DNA from: Amborella trichopoda
Lineage: Eukaryota; Streptophyta; Magnoliopsida; Amborellales; Amborellaceae
Length of the DNA: 64,000 nt
Assembly (NCBI RefSeq): GCF_000471905.2
Contig: NW_006497560.1
Location: forward strand, 274,265 to 338,264
Direction of reading: 5' to 3'
Shown here piece after piece: positions 1 to 13,107 of this stretch (position 1 is the stretch's first letter; each line of letters starts with the position of its first letter). The notes below the pieces were generated by a model that was given only the letters and a program-made list of their open reading frames with translations, was not told the DNA's origin and did no database searches. A program made the translations under genes and the position numbers.

Positions 1-420
1 GTCTCTCTCTCTCAAAACTCCATCTCTCTCACATCATCGTCTCTCTCTCTCAAAACTCCATCTCTCTCTCTCAAAACTTCATCTCTCTCACATCATCGTC
101 TCTCTCTCTCAAAACTTTAGCTCTCTCTCTCAAAACTTCATCTCTCTCTAGAACCTAAAGTCCATCTCTCTCTCTCACATCATCATCTCTTTCTCCCTAA
201 AACTCAAACTCCATATCTCTCTCTCTAAAACTCCATCTCTCTCTAAAACCCAAACTCCATCTCTCTCTCTAAAACTTCATCTCTCTCTCACCCATAAGAA
301 GGTGTGCTCGTGTTCGAGCTCATGCTATGGCTGGTAAACTCACTGAGAAGCGAAGAGAGAAAGATGGAGTTTTAAAGAGAGAGAGAGAGAGATGGAGTTT
401 GAATAGGGTATCATTTTAGT
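1..420. repeat. CT-rich simple and minisatellite repeat
   Basis: The (CT)n tracts alternate with a recurring AAAACTCCATCTCTCTCT-type unit of variable length. At about 360-400 the same motif appears on the other strand (GA-rich, GATGGAGTTT). It is probably non-coding and slippage-prone, and continues beyond the window edge. Confidence 0.85.
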
Positions 421-947
421 GTTTGCTTGGGTCAAAAGTTTATGGTCAAAGGGATCCAGGGCGTTGTAAGATCGAAAAGATTGAGACATTTTGTTTACAA
501 ATAAAATTTTCAATTCAAAGGTCTCATGAGATATGGAAGTTAAAAATAGGGGATAATGAGATATTTTCCCTTTTATTTATTTTTTTATAGAAATCTTTCA
601 AATGTCTCTCTATATAATTTTAAATAAACAATAAATTTATGATACCAAATTCAAAATCTTTATGGTATAAGTTAAAAAACTGGAAGAAGTTTGATTAGTA
701 AATTAAAAGGTTTGGTAATTACAGTAGAAAACTTTGAGGCATTGGAGGAAACTAAAGATGTATCTTATTTCAATTCAACTTTTACTAATATCTTATGAGG
801 ATTATGTTGTGTAAAAAATTTTATTATGATTGTGTTGTATAATTTTTCATTGATTACCAATTATTATTTTTATTATTTTTATTTTTATATGACAGCTAAT
901 CGTTTCAGATGATGGCTGCAACCCAAATTGGAGATAGAGGGATGTAG
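421..947. other. AT-rich sequence, nothing recognised
   Basis: I see no coding frame or repeat structure that can be named. Confidence 0.5.
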
Positions 948-1105
948 AAATGGATTTGCACAGAACAATGTAGAAATGGAAACACTTATAATTGAAAAAT
1001 GGATGTGTGCAGTATGTGCAAACACTTATAAGTGGTAAGAGTGAGAAATGGATGTGTGCAGTATGTGCAAATACTTGTAATTGGAGTTTACTTGTAATTG
1101 GAGTT
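948..1105. repeat. short tandem repeats, about 50-bp unit
   Basis: The block AAATGGATGTGTGCAGTATG, with following GTGCAAA(C/T)ACTT(A/G)TAA, occurs twice with a diverged partial third copy before it. It is a small local duplication. Confidence 0.7.
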
Positions 1106-1849
1106 TAGAGAGAGAAAGTAGAAATGCATATGCGCAGGAGAGGGGGAAAATGGTGGGAGAATGGATGGGCAAAGGAAAGATTGAGAATAGAGGAAGATAG
1201 AGGATTTTTTGGTAAGAGACACGGGTAGTTAGATTACTTGTTAAGCGCAGAATAAATTTCACGTATTTTGGAGAAATCTGTATTTTGGAGAAATCTTGTG
1301 TAATTTATTTCCATTTTCCTGTTGAAATGTACCCAAACATAGTAAATAATAAATTTTCAGGTACCCAAACGGCCTCTAGGGATAAAATCTTAGGGAGAAC
1401 AAGAAAAGGCTTATAAATAAGTTTAGGCATCAGTTAAGCATTTTTTCTCTCTCTTGCTTAGTTATTATTTTCTCTCATTTTTCTCAAGAACCAGGTATCT
1501 CAACTTTCTCTCTCTTTGCTGCATAATATTTCCTCATTTTGGTATAGAATTTCAATTAGTTCCCTAATATGAAACCATCTTTGGTCTTCTATATCGAACT
1601 ATTTTTTTCAAATCTGAAATTATTTGATGGTACATATTTATATGAATTATTTAAGTGTTAGTATTTTGCATGCAGTTGTTGTATCTTGCAAATGGAGAGA
1701 GAGAGAGAAAGATGGGTAACTTCTATCGTGAATTTCATTTCCATGAATTCAAAATAGAGAATCCCCATGATTGTTCATTCAAGGTTGAAGATGATACGGA
1801 AAGGTTTGTATGTCGGTTGAATACCAATTGGGGTGACTGATTATGAGGG
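1106..1849. other. anonymous sequence
   Basis: The stretch is AT-rich with CT runs. The 61-codon frame at 1655-1840 has no recognisable motif. A CCAAACGGCC motif near 1366 looks like a worn transposon end, but no partner was found. Confidence 0.4.
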
Positions 1850-2335
1850 GGCTAAGTAATGATTATATCTAATTTATTGTATATATATATTATTTAATTA
1901 TATTTAAAGAATAAAAAATAATATAAAATATAATATTTATAAGATTATTACAAAATTATAATATAATCTATGATGGTTAAATATATCTTATTATATTAAT
2001 AATATATATGTCTCTTGGTTTTATTTTATTAATATTTAATTATGTTTAAAGAGTAGAATAATATATAATAAATATTTATAATCTTGTTGTAAACAATTAT
2101 ATTGTAATATACAATAATATTTTATATTTGTTAATAATAATATATTCTATTATAATATATTATTATCATTAGAATATTATTTTTTATTACGCTATAGTTT
2201 TTATATATGTAGTATTATTATAGTATTAATTAATTATTTTTAATTTTTATTAATAATTATAGTTGTATAATTATATATCATTAGTAGTTTTAGTAAAAAA
2301 TAATGAAAAATTTAAAATCAAAAAATAAAAAAAAA
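1850..2335. repeat. extremely AT-rich low-complexity tract
   Basis: The sequence is almost entirely A and T, with many ATTATT and TATATA runs. No coding potential is seen. Confidence 0.8.
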
Positions 2336-2516
2336 TACTTCAATATAGATTTTTTTTGCTTGGGCCAAAGATGCCAAAGCTTCAGCCAAATCTACACGAA
2401 GCAAAGCTGAATATGTCCGAAGCGGCCCGAAGCGACAGCACCAGGCTTCGCTTCGCTTTGGTCTAGGCCTAAAATCTGAAGGCTTCAGCCAAAGCGAATC
2501 AAATTTGACAACACTG
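2336..2516. mobile_element. probable hAT transposon end
   Basis: The segment ends with AAATTTGACAACACTG, whose reverse complement begins CAGTGTTGTCAAA, the form of an Ac-like terminal inverted repeat. The inside is rich in repeated GAAGC and CAAAGC motifs, as expected for subterminal binding sites. The opposite end was not found, so this may be a remnant. Confidence 0.4.
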
Positions 2517-2519
2517 CAT

Positions 2520-5006
2520 GAAACTACCATTAAATTTATGGCATTTGCCCCATGCGTGCATACTATGTTTTTCTTTTTATCATGCATGCTAGACCTTTGT
2601 GAAATCAAATAAGATAGGCCTCAAGAGATATGTACTTGTCGTATACATTACACAATAATTCTCAGCATTTGTTTATACATAAAGTGACATCTTTTTTTAC
2701 ATATTCCTATATTAAAATGACAATCTACATTCCTATGTGCAAGGCATATATTCTAACTACTAAACTTAAAATTACATCAAATAAGTACAAAGTATCAAGG
2801 CAAAGCCAATAGTCGAACCCTTTATGCTCAAATCATATAAAAGGATTTTTTATGGGCTTGATTTTATCTCATGGATGATAGCACATATGGCTATGATACA
2901 CAAGGGTTGGTCTACTTATGGAGTAGGAAGCTTAGATATGCTTAATGACCACTTGATTGCAGTGAGCAAAAATTAGATAATAGATAGCTTATGTTAGAGG
3001 AACATATGGCCATAAACAAGAAAAAACAAGCGTAATTTCAACAAGGGAAATGCTATAGGGTTAAAAGCTCATAATATGGTGATCAAGGATACCAAATGCT
3101 TGCTGATGTGCATGAATTATCTCAAAGAAATCAGATAAAGAAAATCGTAGAGAAAGTGGTGCCTAGATGCAATATTGAAAACCACACTACGCACATAGCA
3201 TGAATGCATAGTTTCAAAAGGTAATTAAAGATCAGAATCTGTAACTTTAAAGGATAAGATGCTACTGTAATCAAATATTTAAAGCAAGAAAAAGATGAAA
3301 GAAATATTGTAAAACGAAGGAGGAGAAGCTATGGAGATTACCTTAAGTATGGAGCATTAGGTGGATTATACACCGCAGGAAGAAACTCAAATGGCCATAG
3401 CAATTTAAGCTGTAATCTCTCTCTCTCTAAGTTATGAAGTGTGTAGAGAGTAGGATGTGGAGGCTCTCTGTAATCTCTCTCTCTCTAAGTTATGAAGGGT
3501 GTAGAGAAATAAGGCCAAGAGGAATATTTATCGGCAAGCGGCAGTTTGACATTATAAGTGAAATGATCTAGGGGATTGATGCTCATTATCCATGGCACAG
3601 GGCTATACTCCTTGCCACACATCATTGTCTAGTCATCAAGATCAAGGGATATGCTTCATACCCTTGTCACTCTATAAAAACCCTAAATTAAGTCATTTTA
3701 ACACATTATCATAAGGTTTTAAAGAATTTTCTCATACGCTATTTTGTCATACCAAAAATTCCCATTCAAACTAATGAAAATAATTAAAAGATCAAGGAGA
3801 AGGGCATGCCCCTATAGTAATTAGAAAATATCTTTTTCATCCAATAAAATCAAATCATTTCAAAAGTTTTACATAGGATTTAACTAATAAGATGATGGCA
3901 CAAAAAAGGTAATTTTAATATCATTTCCATCCAAGAAGTAGGATTTAATCCATAATTTCATGGCATAACCTTAACCCTAGCCACATGTAAGGCCATATGA
4001 GTGTCAATTTAAACATGTGATTAAATTTCTCATTAATTTATAAAATTAGATTTTATTAAAATATTATAAAAATTATAAATAAATAACAAAATTCTAAATG
4101 ATCACCTATGGGCCCTTGATGTCCTGTTGAAATCATCTACGTGGGGGTGACTGTGGGGGGTGACTGTGGGGCTGCCACATGTCACCCTATAGACATTTGG
4201 GGTACACATAGGCCCCCCACTACTTGCTTAGAATTTGCTCCAAAATGTTTTTTGAAAATTCTCAAAACTTCTCCAAAAATATCTAAATCATTCTCATAAA
4301 AAATACTCACCATGCATCAAAATACAATTAGACAATAGGTTAACGAGATCTCAATGATGGTATCGTAGTACTCCATTTATCTAATCCAAAATGATAGTCC
4401 ATTCTCTCATAATGACTGAACAATCCTATGTTCCACAATCTATGGCAAGGATGTATAATCTACTTATCAAATTTGCTATGATCAATGTCTCACCACTCTC
4501 GAGTCTCAGTAGATTACAGGTTCACCTATAGGGACATAAAAACACTCATATATATGTGTCCTTTTGCGGCATATGTGTAAAATCTCTTCCTAGTTTGATC
4601 ATTACAAATTAGAAGAGTGGCCTTCATGAGATTGTGAATGTACATGTCATAGGGTGGTCTTATGTCAGGAATGGACTCATGTCCCGTGAGTCATGGCCAT
4701 TATACTTGAGGAACTTAGGTTTTGATCTCTTTTATGTTTTCTTAGATTTGGCTAACACATAATCCAATGAGGTATATAGGCAAAGTATATCCCTGACTTA
4801 AAAGTGACCATCGCACCTCTGAAAGTGATCTCTCTCTCTCACACACAAACACACATACACAACAATGTTTTTCATTGCCTCATGTACTTGGGGTATATGA
4901 TTCTAAGCCTCAGTACACCAAGCACCTATAATCATCTTCTCTCACTCACTCCTACTGAATGGGGGAAATATTGGATTTAAAGCATTGAAAGGCCATGACT
5001 ACAACA
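2520..5006 (-). mobile_element. long copia LTR, relic
   Basis: This stretch follows the RNase H remnant of a minus-strand copia element. It ends at 5006 in ACTACAACA, so on the minus strand it starts TGTTGTAGTC. About 4330-4800 resembles 42590-43090 of the solo LTR in the kinase intron, with shared GAGATCTCA, GGTATCG and GAGTACTCCA blocks. A second resemblance near 2800 (compare 40771-40800) sets the far end only roughly. It is an old fossil of a related family. Confidence 0.6.
3411..3515. repeat. 62-bp tandem duplication
   Basis: Two copies of CTGTAATCTCTCTCTCTCTA plus AAGTTATGAAG(T/G)GTGTAGAGA lie head to tail inside the copia LTR. Confidence 0.8.
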
Positions 5007-5169
5007 TTTTTCAACTTGGCTTTTTGAGGCCTTATATTCATATGGTATTTTCTCATACTCTCAAACTCTCATCAAAATTATACAAGTATACTCATAAAGA
5101 AAGAATCATTCATGCTTTGTTAATTCCCTCACCCCCATATCATGTACATGTCTTATGAAAAAAATTACT

Positions 5170-6530
5170 AGCCAAGCCTTTAGTTAAGGGGCCAGTATGG
5201 ATAGCCTCAATATGTATATAAGCCACCACCTCACCATGATCAATCTCTTCCCTTGTATGATAATAATCAACTCATATGTGTCTTGACTTGCTTGAGTTGC
5301 TACGAACCTCGGTTCTTTTGCTACTGTTATGGTGGCTTGATTATCACACATAATTTTTTATGATTCGATTTCTTAATGGCTTATAGTGAAGTTAATTAAA
5401 GAACTTCTTTATCTATATAACTTCCTATGATGTGGAACATATAGTCATATAATCTACTCCCATAATTGATAAGGCCACTATATTTTTCTTCTTAATATAC
5501 CAAGATATGACACCACCTCCATACATAAAGACCTAACTGGAAGTTGATATCGTCATCTCGATATCCTTGAAAATTGGAGTTGGAATATCCCAAGACTCTT
5601 AACTCGCACAAGCTAGATCGAGCCTTGTTCCCTTGATCACATACATTAATTATCATATGCTCTTCTATATAGCACATTTTCTATTTCTTTTCTTTTATAA
5701 TCATTTCTTTGGCTCCTGTTAACACTTAACTTCACCCTTCTTTCAATGGGCGTATCAATGGGCTTACAATCATTAATTCCAAATCATTCAAGTATCTTCT
5801 TTTATACATGTGGATTGAGATAATTAGATTGTACATGCTGCTCCATCTCTTATTATTTGGAATCCCAATACATATTATGTTTTTCCCATGTCCTTCGTAT
5901 CAAAGTTTTCGGAAAGCAATGCATTTGTTTCCCTTATTAGGTTCAAGGAGCTACCATCTATTAGAATGTCATCCACATATACAGTTAAGAATGTGATGCC
6001 ACTCCATTTGGCCATAACATATACAGAATGATCATCATCATTTGCCTTGAAATTTGAGGAACAATTTCCTACAGGCTTGGATTTGCCGAACTTGTATACA
6101 AGTTTCTCCTTCCTTTTTACTTTGAATTCCTTGGATTGGTTCATGTAGATTTCTTCTTCTAGGTCATCACTCAAGAAGGTGATTTCACATTCATTTGATA
6201 TAATTCTAAGCCAAGAAAAGAAGGTTAAGGACTAGATCATCATAATGGAAATATGTGTCATAATAATCTACCCTTTCCTTTTGTGTGAACCCTTGGGGCA
6301 CTAACTGTGCCTTATACTTTTTAATTTGACCATCGGAGTTGAGTTTCATTTTTGAATACCCACTTACACCCTATCACCTTTCAGTTAGTGGTAGGTGGAC
6401 TAGTTCCCATACTCGGGTTTGCATTCCAAAATTCGTCTCATCCTTCATAGCCTCTTTCTAATGTCTACTCTGCGGACAAAATAAGGCGTCTTGATAGGTG
6501 TAGGGTTCATGTTCTTGTTCCTCACTAGTG
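5170..6530 (-). mobile_element. copia reverse transcriptase and RNase H relic
   Basis: Minus-strand frames show a Ty1/copia reverse transcriptase signature (TVYVDDILIDGSS, then FDTKDMGK) at about 5880-6170. The start of the same domain lies upstream towards 6400, and an RNase H region runs from about 5690 to 5170, including the CDNQA block near 5320-5350. The gag, protease and integrase parts are absent, because the 3.28-kb tandem repeat starts just beyond. It is old and clearly broken, with many breaks. Confidence 0.85.
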
Positions 6531-6669
6531 CTTTCTAATCGGTAACCGTCTGGTTAAATCGAAACTGACCGGTTTCAGTTTCAATTGGTTTTGGTGACCG
6601 GTCGGATATTTTTTAAAAAATAACAAAATTATATAAAATCTCAAAAAATAAGGTATTTTGTTGGTAGCG

Positions 6670-9600
6670 TACATTTTTTAGTGTTTTTTATCATTATGGC
6701 AAAGATTGAAAATTGTTTTGCCATTAATACTTATTTTTACATTTTCTCATCTTTTTTAAAAAAATTTAAAAATACCGTTGGGCACAAATCGAGTCTTTAA
6801 AATCTATTTTTCATTAATTTCAACTTCATTTGGATGTGCTTTCTCTAACAATTCTTTAAATATAATTTTGATATTCTATTAGATTTTTTTTTATACTTTT
6901 TTGACCGCTCGGAAGTTGCCCCGTTAGAACGGTTGAACTGGTTAGAACTGCTTAACATTCATACCTTTTGCAGTGATCACAAGCGAGTGCCTTTTGCGTG
7001 GAAGATTCAAAGTGTTCTACCCACGAGCTTCTTCTACCCTCATAAACAGAATTGTCTCCATTCCTTGAGTCTTTTCAGTCAAGGCTCTCGACACCAGAAA
7101 TGGTCGAATCCAAGCTCAAGATCTATACAACTCAAGGCGCCTGCCCAAAGCATAAATGTCAACCTTGACAAGAAGTTGAGGTGGCTAGGTCTGGTAATGA
7201 ACCAGGCGGCCTAGTGCAGCATAAAAAAACAAAACTGAGCTCATGGCACAAAAGTTGGTCCGAGGGCCTGGTAGGGCCAAGGCCATGGCTGACTTGGCCT
7301 TTTCTCTTTTTCCAAATTCTATTAGGGTGGGCCCGATCCTTCCCAAGCTACATGCCTAGGCCAGGGGCCTATTAGCCCCATCTGGGTCGGGCATCTATGG
7401 TCCCAAGACGATGAGGGTCAGGGCTAGCCCGGCACAAGTCTGGCTCACTCCCAACCCTGTAGGAGGTGATCATTGGGAGATGACAGAAATCATGAGAAGA
7501 TGAGGCTGCCCCCTCCACCTTCCCCCACCCGGAAGGAGACCTCCTGGAGACTTTGCGTCATCCACCAAGGCCCTTACCTACGAAAATTATCCCTCAGCCT
7601 CGCATGGCTCATTTCCATTAATCCAATGTTTTAGACCCATCGATTTTCGATCTACACCGTAGATCTGGATAGGAATCATTAGTGATCAAATCGGTTCCTA
7701 GATAATATGTGTTATGCCCTGGTCCCCCACCCCAAAAATGCCCCTTTTATATTGTTTTTCTTTTTTTTATAAGTTTATCTAATGTTTCTCAAGTCCCCTC
7801 TAAATCCGCACACTTTAAACTCCTATTTTATTTATTTATTTTTTTATTTTTATTTTTTTTTTTTTGGATCACTGATTCAAACTCGATCAATATCGCCAAT
7901 CTAGCGGTCAAACACATCTATGGGTAAACGATCTATCGCATCGATCTGGGTTTTTAAATATCGCAATAAACAGTTGCAAGTTTCCAAAGGGAAAATAACA
8001 TCATGCCTTGACTATAAATACAAGAAATTATGCGTTCAAGTATTTTAAAATGTGGATGGGGTTTTCTATGCGTCAGCTGACTCATCTATACGCATGCAAC
8101 CCCTCTCTAAAATTCACCTTAAAGGTGGATTTTTTATCCAAAATTTTAAGTCATCTAACCCAAGCCGATCATAAATATGTAAAAAAAAAATTAAAATTAA
8201 AACTTTAAAATGTGCTATTTTATTGGGGGCAAGCTTTTTATGGTTCCCCTACAACATAGAACTTATATACTTCCCTTTATCCAACCGTTCATTCTAAATG
8301 GAGGGCTAAGATTGCCCCAATCACAATGTCATCTATCTACACTATTTTATTTTTAATATTTTTTCTACAAATTATTTTGACACCAAATTTTGGATATCCA
8401 ATCCTCTATTAAATTCGCACTTGTGAAATATAAAAACATATTCGCAATAAAATAAAATGATCAAACTACCCCTAAACATTTCAAGGGCTATTTTGGTCAT
8501 TATATTTTATCATAAAATTATTTTTAATATTTTTTTTACCATACGTGCCAATGAGAAAGTGGCACATACCAAATATCATATGCATATAATTTTTATAAAA
8601 AAAAATGAAAATAAAATATCCTAAGGCATCGGATTTAAGATCAAACGGTAAGTGGCTCACTTGATCAAAATTTGAAAGCTGGATGATAGGGGAAGCATAG
8701 ATCATCTATGATGTAGAGGAAGTATAGAAACCTTTCGATGTAGAGGAAGTATAGAAACCTTTCCTTTTTACTGAGGACATTTTGACACTGTACATATCTA
8801 ATTTGACATGTGTGCTATCCATCTTAAAGATGAACGTTGAAGAGTTAGCGGGCACTTGCATTCGATGATGACTAATAGAACACTTTTCTTTAAAATATTG
8901 TTAGAACCTTCACAACAACAAAAAAAAAATTTACAAAAACCCCCAAGACCACACTTTCTATGCAACTTACCCCAAAGCTAATTTTTTCTCTCACTTGTTT
9001 CCCCAAAACAAACTTTCTACGCATATACCCCCTAAGAGAAAAAGTTCATTTTTTTAGACGGAAATGCCCTTCCCGTACACGAAAATCATTTTGACCAGAT
9101 TTGACGTTGACTTTTGGACCCTAGTAGCACATTGTCGGAACGCACCATCACATTGTTGGAGCGCATAAGTGCCGCCCTAAGACAACTACTGGACCATACT
9201 GTAAGACCGCCCTTCATATAATGTCGGAGCCCTAGAATCCAATAACATCTACTGTCAGACCGCCATTTGTAAATGTTGGACTGCAATTTATACAGTGCCA
9301 GAGCCCTATTGTCAGACCGCACTTTACCCAATACTGGAGCCCTACTGTCGGACCATACTTTATACAGTGCTGGAGCCCTACTGCCAAACCTCACTTTACA
9401 TAGTATCGAAGCCCTACTGTCGGACCGCACTTACATAGTGTCAGACCCCCCTATTTTTATGGGATACAGGAGAGAGAGGCATGGGTAAGGTAAAAGTAGG
9501 GCCATAGTTTAGGTTTGTTTTTGTATTTTTTATTTGGTCAAGGAGTATTTGCATAGAAAGTGTATTTTGGGGAAAAAAGTGAGAAAAAGTTAAGTGGGGT

Positions 9601-9890
9601 AAAATTCATAAAAAGTATAGTCTTGAAGGTTTTTTGTAATTTTTCCAAAAAAAAAAAAAAATTGGTTATCACCGAGCTTTATGTGGAAAATGAGAAGTGA
9701 ACCAAACCCTCATCAGGTGTGTTAACTTGAATTATTGTACCCAAGCAAAGCCTTGTTTGCATCCAGTTCACATTCAAGTACTTTATTTTTTAAAAAAATG
9801 TTAACCTAAATTCAATTTCAAGTACTTAATGGTGATAAATTATACGTTTACCAAAGACCTAACACCCATCAAGGGTATAAAATAAAATGG
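6670..9890. repeat. 3.28-kb direct tandem repeat, copy 1
   Basis: Each landmark recurs about 3.27-3.29 kb further on: GGTTGAAC at 6931 and 10218, GCCATGGCTGAC at about 7280 and 10567, CTATAAATACAAG at about 8014 and 11322, GTTAACTTGA at 9721 and 12991. No convincing gene is present; the short frames have no domain resemblance. It could be a segmental duplication or two adjacent copies of an unnamed non-coding element. Confidence 0.85.
9110..9450. repeat. 36-bp minisatellite in copy 1
   Basis: A unit close to GAGCCCTACTGTCGGACCGC plus ACTTTATACAGTGCCG repeats several times with variants. Long open frames on both strands here are a by-product of the 36-bp period, a multiple of three. Confidence 0.85.
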
Positions 9891-9949
9891 AAAAGTATAA
9901 AGACCATTTACTTTTGATACAAGGCGGTCACAATTAATCTTGACTATTG

Positions 9950-12900
9950 GAAATTGTTTTTAATGTTTTTCATCATTATGGGAAAGATTGGAAATTTTTT
10001 TGGCCATTAATACTTATTTTTACATTTTCTCATTTTTTTTAATTTTTTAAAAATACCGCTGGGCACAAATCGAGTCTTTAAAATCTATTTTTCATTAATT
10101 TTCAACTTCCTTTGGATGTGCTTTCTCTAATCATTCTTTAAATATAATTGTGATATTTTATTAGATTTTTTTTTTTAACACTTTTTTTGATCGCTCGGGA
10201 GTTGCCCGGTTAGAATGGTTGAACCGGTAGAACAGTTTATCATTCATGACTTTTGCAATGATCACAAGAGAGTGCCCTCTGCGTGGAAGATTCAAAGCGT
10301 TCTACCCATGAGCTGCTTCCACCCTCATAAATATAATTGTCTCCATTCCTTGAGCCTTTTCAGTCAAAGGCTCTCGACACCAGAAATAGCCTGATCCAAG
10401 CTCAAGACCAATACAACTCAAGGCGCCGGCCCAAAGCTTAAATGTCGACCTTGACAAGAAGTTGAGTTGGCTAGGTCTGGTAATGAACCAGGCGGCCTAG
10501 TGCAACATAAAAAAAAAACTGAGCTCATGGCACAAAAGTTGGTCCGAGGGTGTGGTTGGGCCAAGGCCATGGCTGACCTGGCCTTTTCTCTTTTCCTCAA
10601 TTCTATTAGGGTGGGCCCAAACCTGCCCAAGGTAGGGCCAAGCCACTTGCCCATGGTCATGCCTAGGCCAAGGGCCCTTTTGCCTTATCTGGGTCGGGCA
10701 TCTATGGACCCAAGACGATAAGGGTCAGGGCTAGCTAGCCCAGCACAAGTCTGGCTCATTCCTAACCCTGGAGGAGGTGATCATTGGGAGATTACAAAAA
10801 TCATGAGAAGATGAGGATGCCCCTTGCACCTTCCCCCACCAGGAAGGAGACCTTCTGGAGCCTTTGTGTCGTCCACCAAGGCCCTTACCTAGGGCCTTAC
10901 CTAGGAAAATTATCCCTCAGCCTTGCATGGCTCATTTCCATTAATCCCTTGTTTTAAACCCATCGATTTTCGATCTACATCGTAGATCTGGAGGGCAATC
11001 GGAAGTGATCAAATCGGTTCCTAGATAGTATGTGTTTCGACCCGTTTCCCCACCCCGAAAATGCTTTTAATTTTGCGTTTCTTTTTTTAGAAGTTTATCA
11101 AATGTTTATTAAGTCCTCTCTAAATCTACACCCTTTAAACTCCTATTTCATTTGTTTATTTATTTGTTAATATTTTTGGGGATCACTGATTCAAACTCGA
11201 TCGAGATTGCCAATCTAGACGTCAAACATATCTATGGGTAAACGATCTATTACATCGATCTGGGTTTTGAAATATTGCAATAAACACTTGCAAGTTTCCA
11301 AAGGGAAAATAATATCATGCCATGACTATAAATACAAGAAATTACATGTCCAAGTATTTTAAAATATGGATGGGGTAAGATGGATTTTTTATCCAAAATT
11401 TTAGGAACACATCGTCTAAGCCAAGCCGATCATAATTATGCAAAAAAATAATAATTGAAACTTTAAAATGTGCTATTTTATTGGGGGCAAGCTTTCTATG
11501 TTTCCCCTACAACATAAAACTTATATGTTTGCCCTTATCCAACCGTCCATTCTGAATAGAGGGCTAAGATTACCCCAACTACAATGTCATCTTTCTACAC
11601 TATTTTATTTTTAATATTTTTTCTATAAATTATTTTAACACCAAATTTTGGACATCCAATCCTTTATTAAACTCGTAGTTGTGAAAAATATAAAAACATA
11701 TACCCAATAAAATAAAATAATCAAAATACCCCTAAACATTTCAAGGGCTATTTTGGTCATTATATTTTATCGAAAAGTTATTTTTAATATTTTTTTTACA
11801 TACGCCCCAATGAGAATATGGCACATACCAAATTTTATATACATATAATTTTTATAAAAAAATAATGAAAATAAAATACTCTGAGGCGTCAGATTTAAGA
11901 TCAAGGGGTGAGTGGCTCACTTGATCAAAATTTGACAGCTGGATGGTAGGAGAAGCATAGATCTTCTATGATGTAGGGGAAGTTTAGATACCTTTCCTTT
12001 TTATTGGGGACATTTTTTACACTGGACATATCTAATTTGACTTGTGTGCTTCACACAACATCCATCTTAAAGATGAACATTGAAGAGTTAGTGGGTACTT
12101 GCACTCGATGATGACTCATAAAATAGTTTTATTTAAAATATTGTTAGAACCTTCACCAAAACATTAAAAAAAAAGGAGGAAAAATTTCAAAAAACCTGCA
12201 CGACCACACTTTCTATGCAACTTACCCCCAACCTAACTTTTTCTCTCACTTGTTTTTCCAAAGCAATGTTTCCATGCAAATACCCCTTTTAATGAAAAAG
12301 TTCATTTCTTAGACGAAAATGCCATTTTCGTACACAAAAATCATTTTGGCCAGATTTGACGTTGACTTTTTGACCCTAGTAGCACATTGTTGAAGCGCAC
12401 CATCACATTGTCAGAGCGCATAAGTGCCGGACCGCCCTAAAACCACTATCGGATCGAAATTGAGTACTGCCAAACCGCTCTTCATATAGTACGGGAGTCC
12501 TAAAATCCAATAACTTCTACTGTAGAACCGCCCTTTGCACTGCCGGACGTCACTTTACACCGTGCTGGAGCCCTACTGCCAGACTGCACTTTAGACAATG
12601 CCAGAGCCCTACTATCGGACCACACTTTATACAGTGCCAGAGCCCTACTGCCAAACCATATTTTATACAGTGCCGAAGCCCTACCATCATCGGACCGCAC
12701 TTGCACAGTGCCAAAGCCCGCATGGGTAATGTAAAAGCAAAGGAGGGTAATTTAGGTTTTTTTTATTTTTTATTTGGTTGGGGAGTATTTCCATAGAAAG
12801 TGTATTTTGGAGAGAAAAAAGTGAGAGAAAAAGTTAAGTTGAAGTAAGTTGCATGGAAAGTATAGTCTTGAAGATTTTTTGTAATTTTCTTAAAAAAAGA

Positions 12901-13107
12901 AAAAAACGGTTATCACCTAACTTTATGTGAAGTCATAACGGTCCCCACGTACCAGGAAAATGGCAAGTGGACCAAACCCTCATCAGATGTGTTAACTTGA
13001 GCTACTGTACCCAATCAAAGCCCAGTTCAAATTCAAGTACTTTATTATTTTTTTTGACAATGTTAACCTTAGTTCAATTTCAAGTACATCAAGGGTATAA
13101 AATAGAG
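9950..13107. repeat. 3.28-kb direct tandem repeat, copy 2
   Basis: This is collinear with copy 1, with scattered substitutions and small indels, for example the loss of about 60 bp where copy 1 has its GTCAGCTGACTC stretch near 8070. Both copies end near a shared CATCAAGGGTATAAAAT motif. Divergence is visibly well above sequencing error, so the duplication is not recent. Confidence 0.85.
12380..12720. repeat. 36-bp minisatellite in copy 2
   Basis: This is the same unit as at 9110-9450, at the matching place in copy 2, with different unit variants and partial units. The array therefore existed before the 3.28-kb duplication and has drifted since. Confidence 0.85.

Noticed and set aside
1360-1380. 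A miniature transposon end (CCAAACGGCC motif)
   Set aside because: No inverted partner or target duplication was found within a plausible distance.
9086-9488. Overlapping long frames on both strands with repeated Ser-Arg-Ala or Leu-Leu-Ser-Asp units
   Set aside because: They are translations of a 36-bp minisatellite, which is open in several frames by its period.
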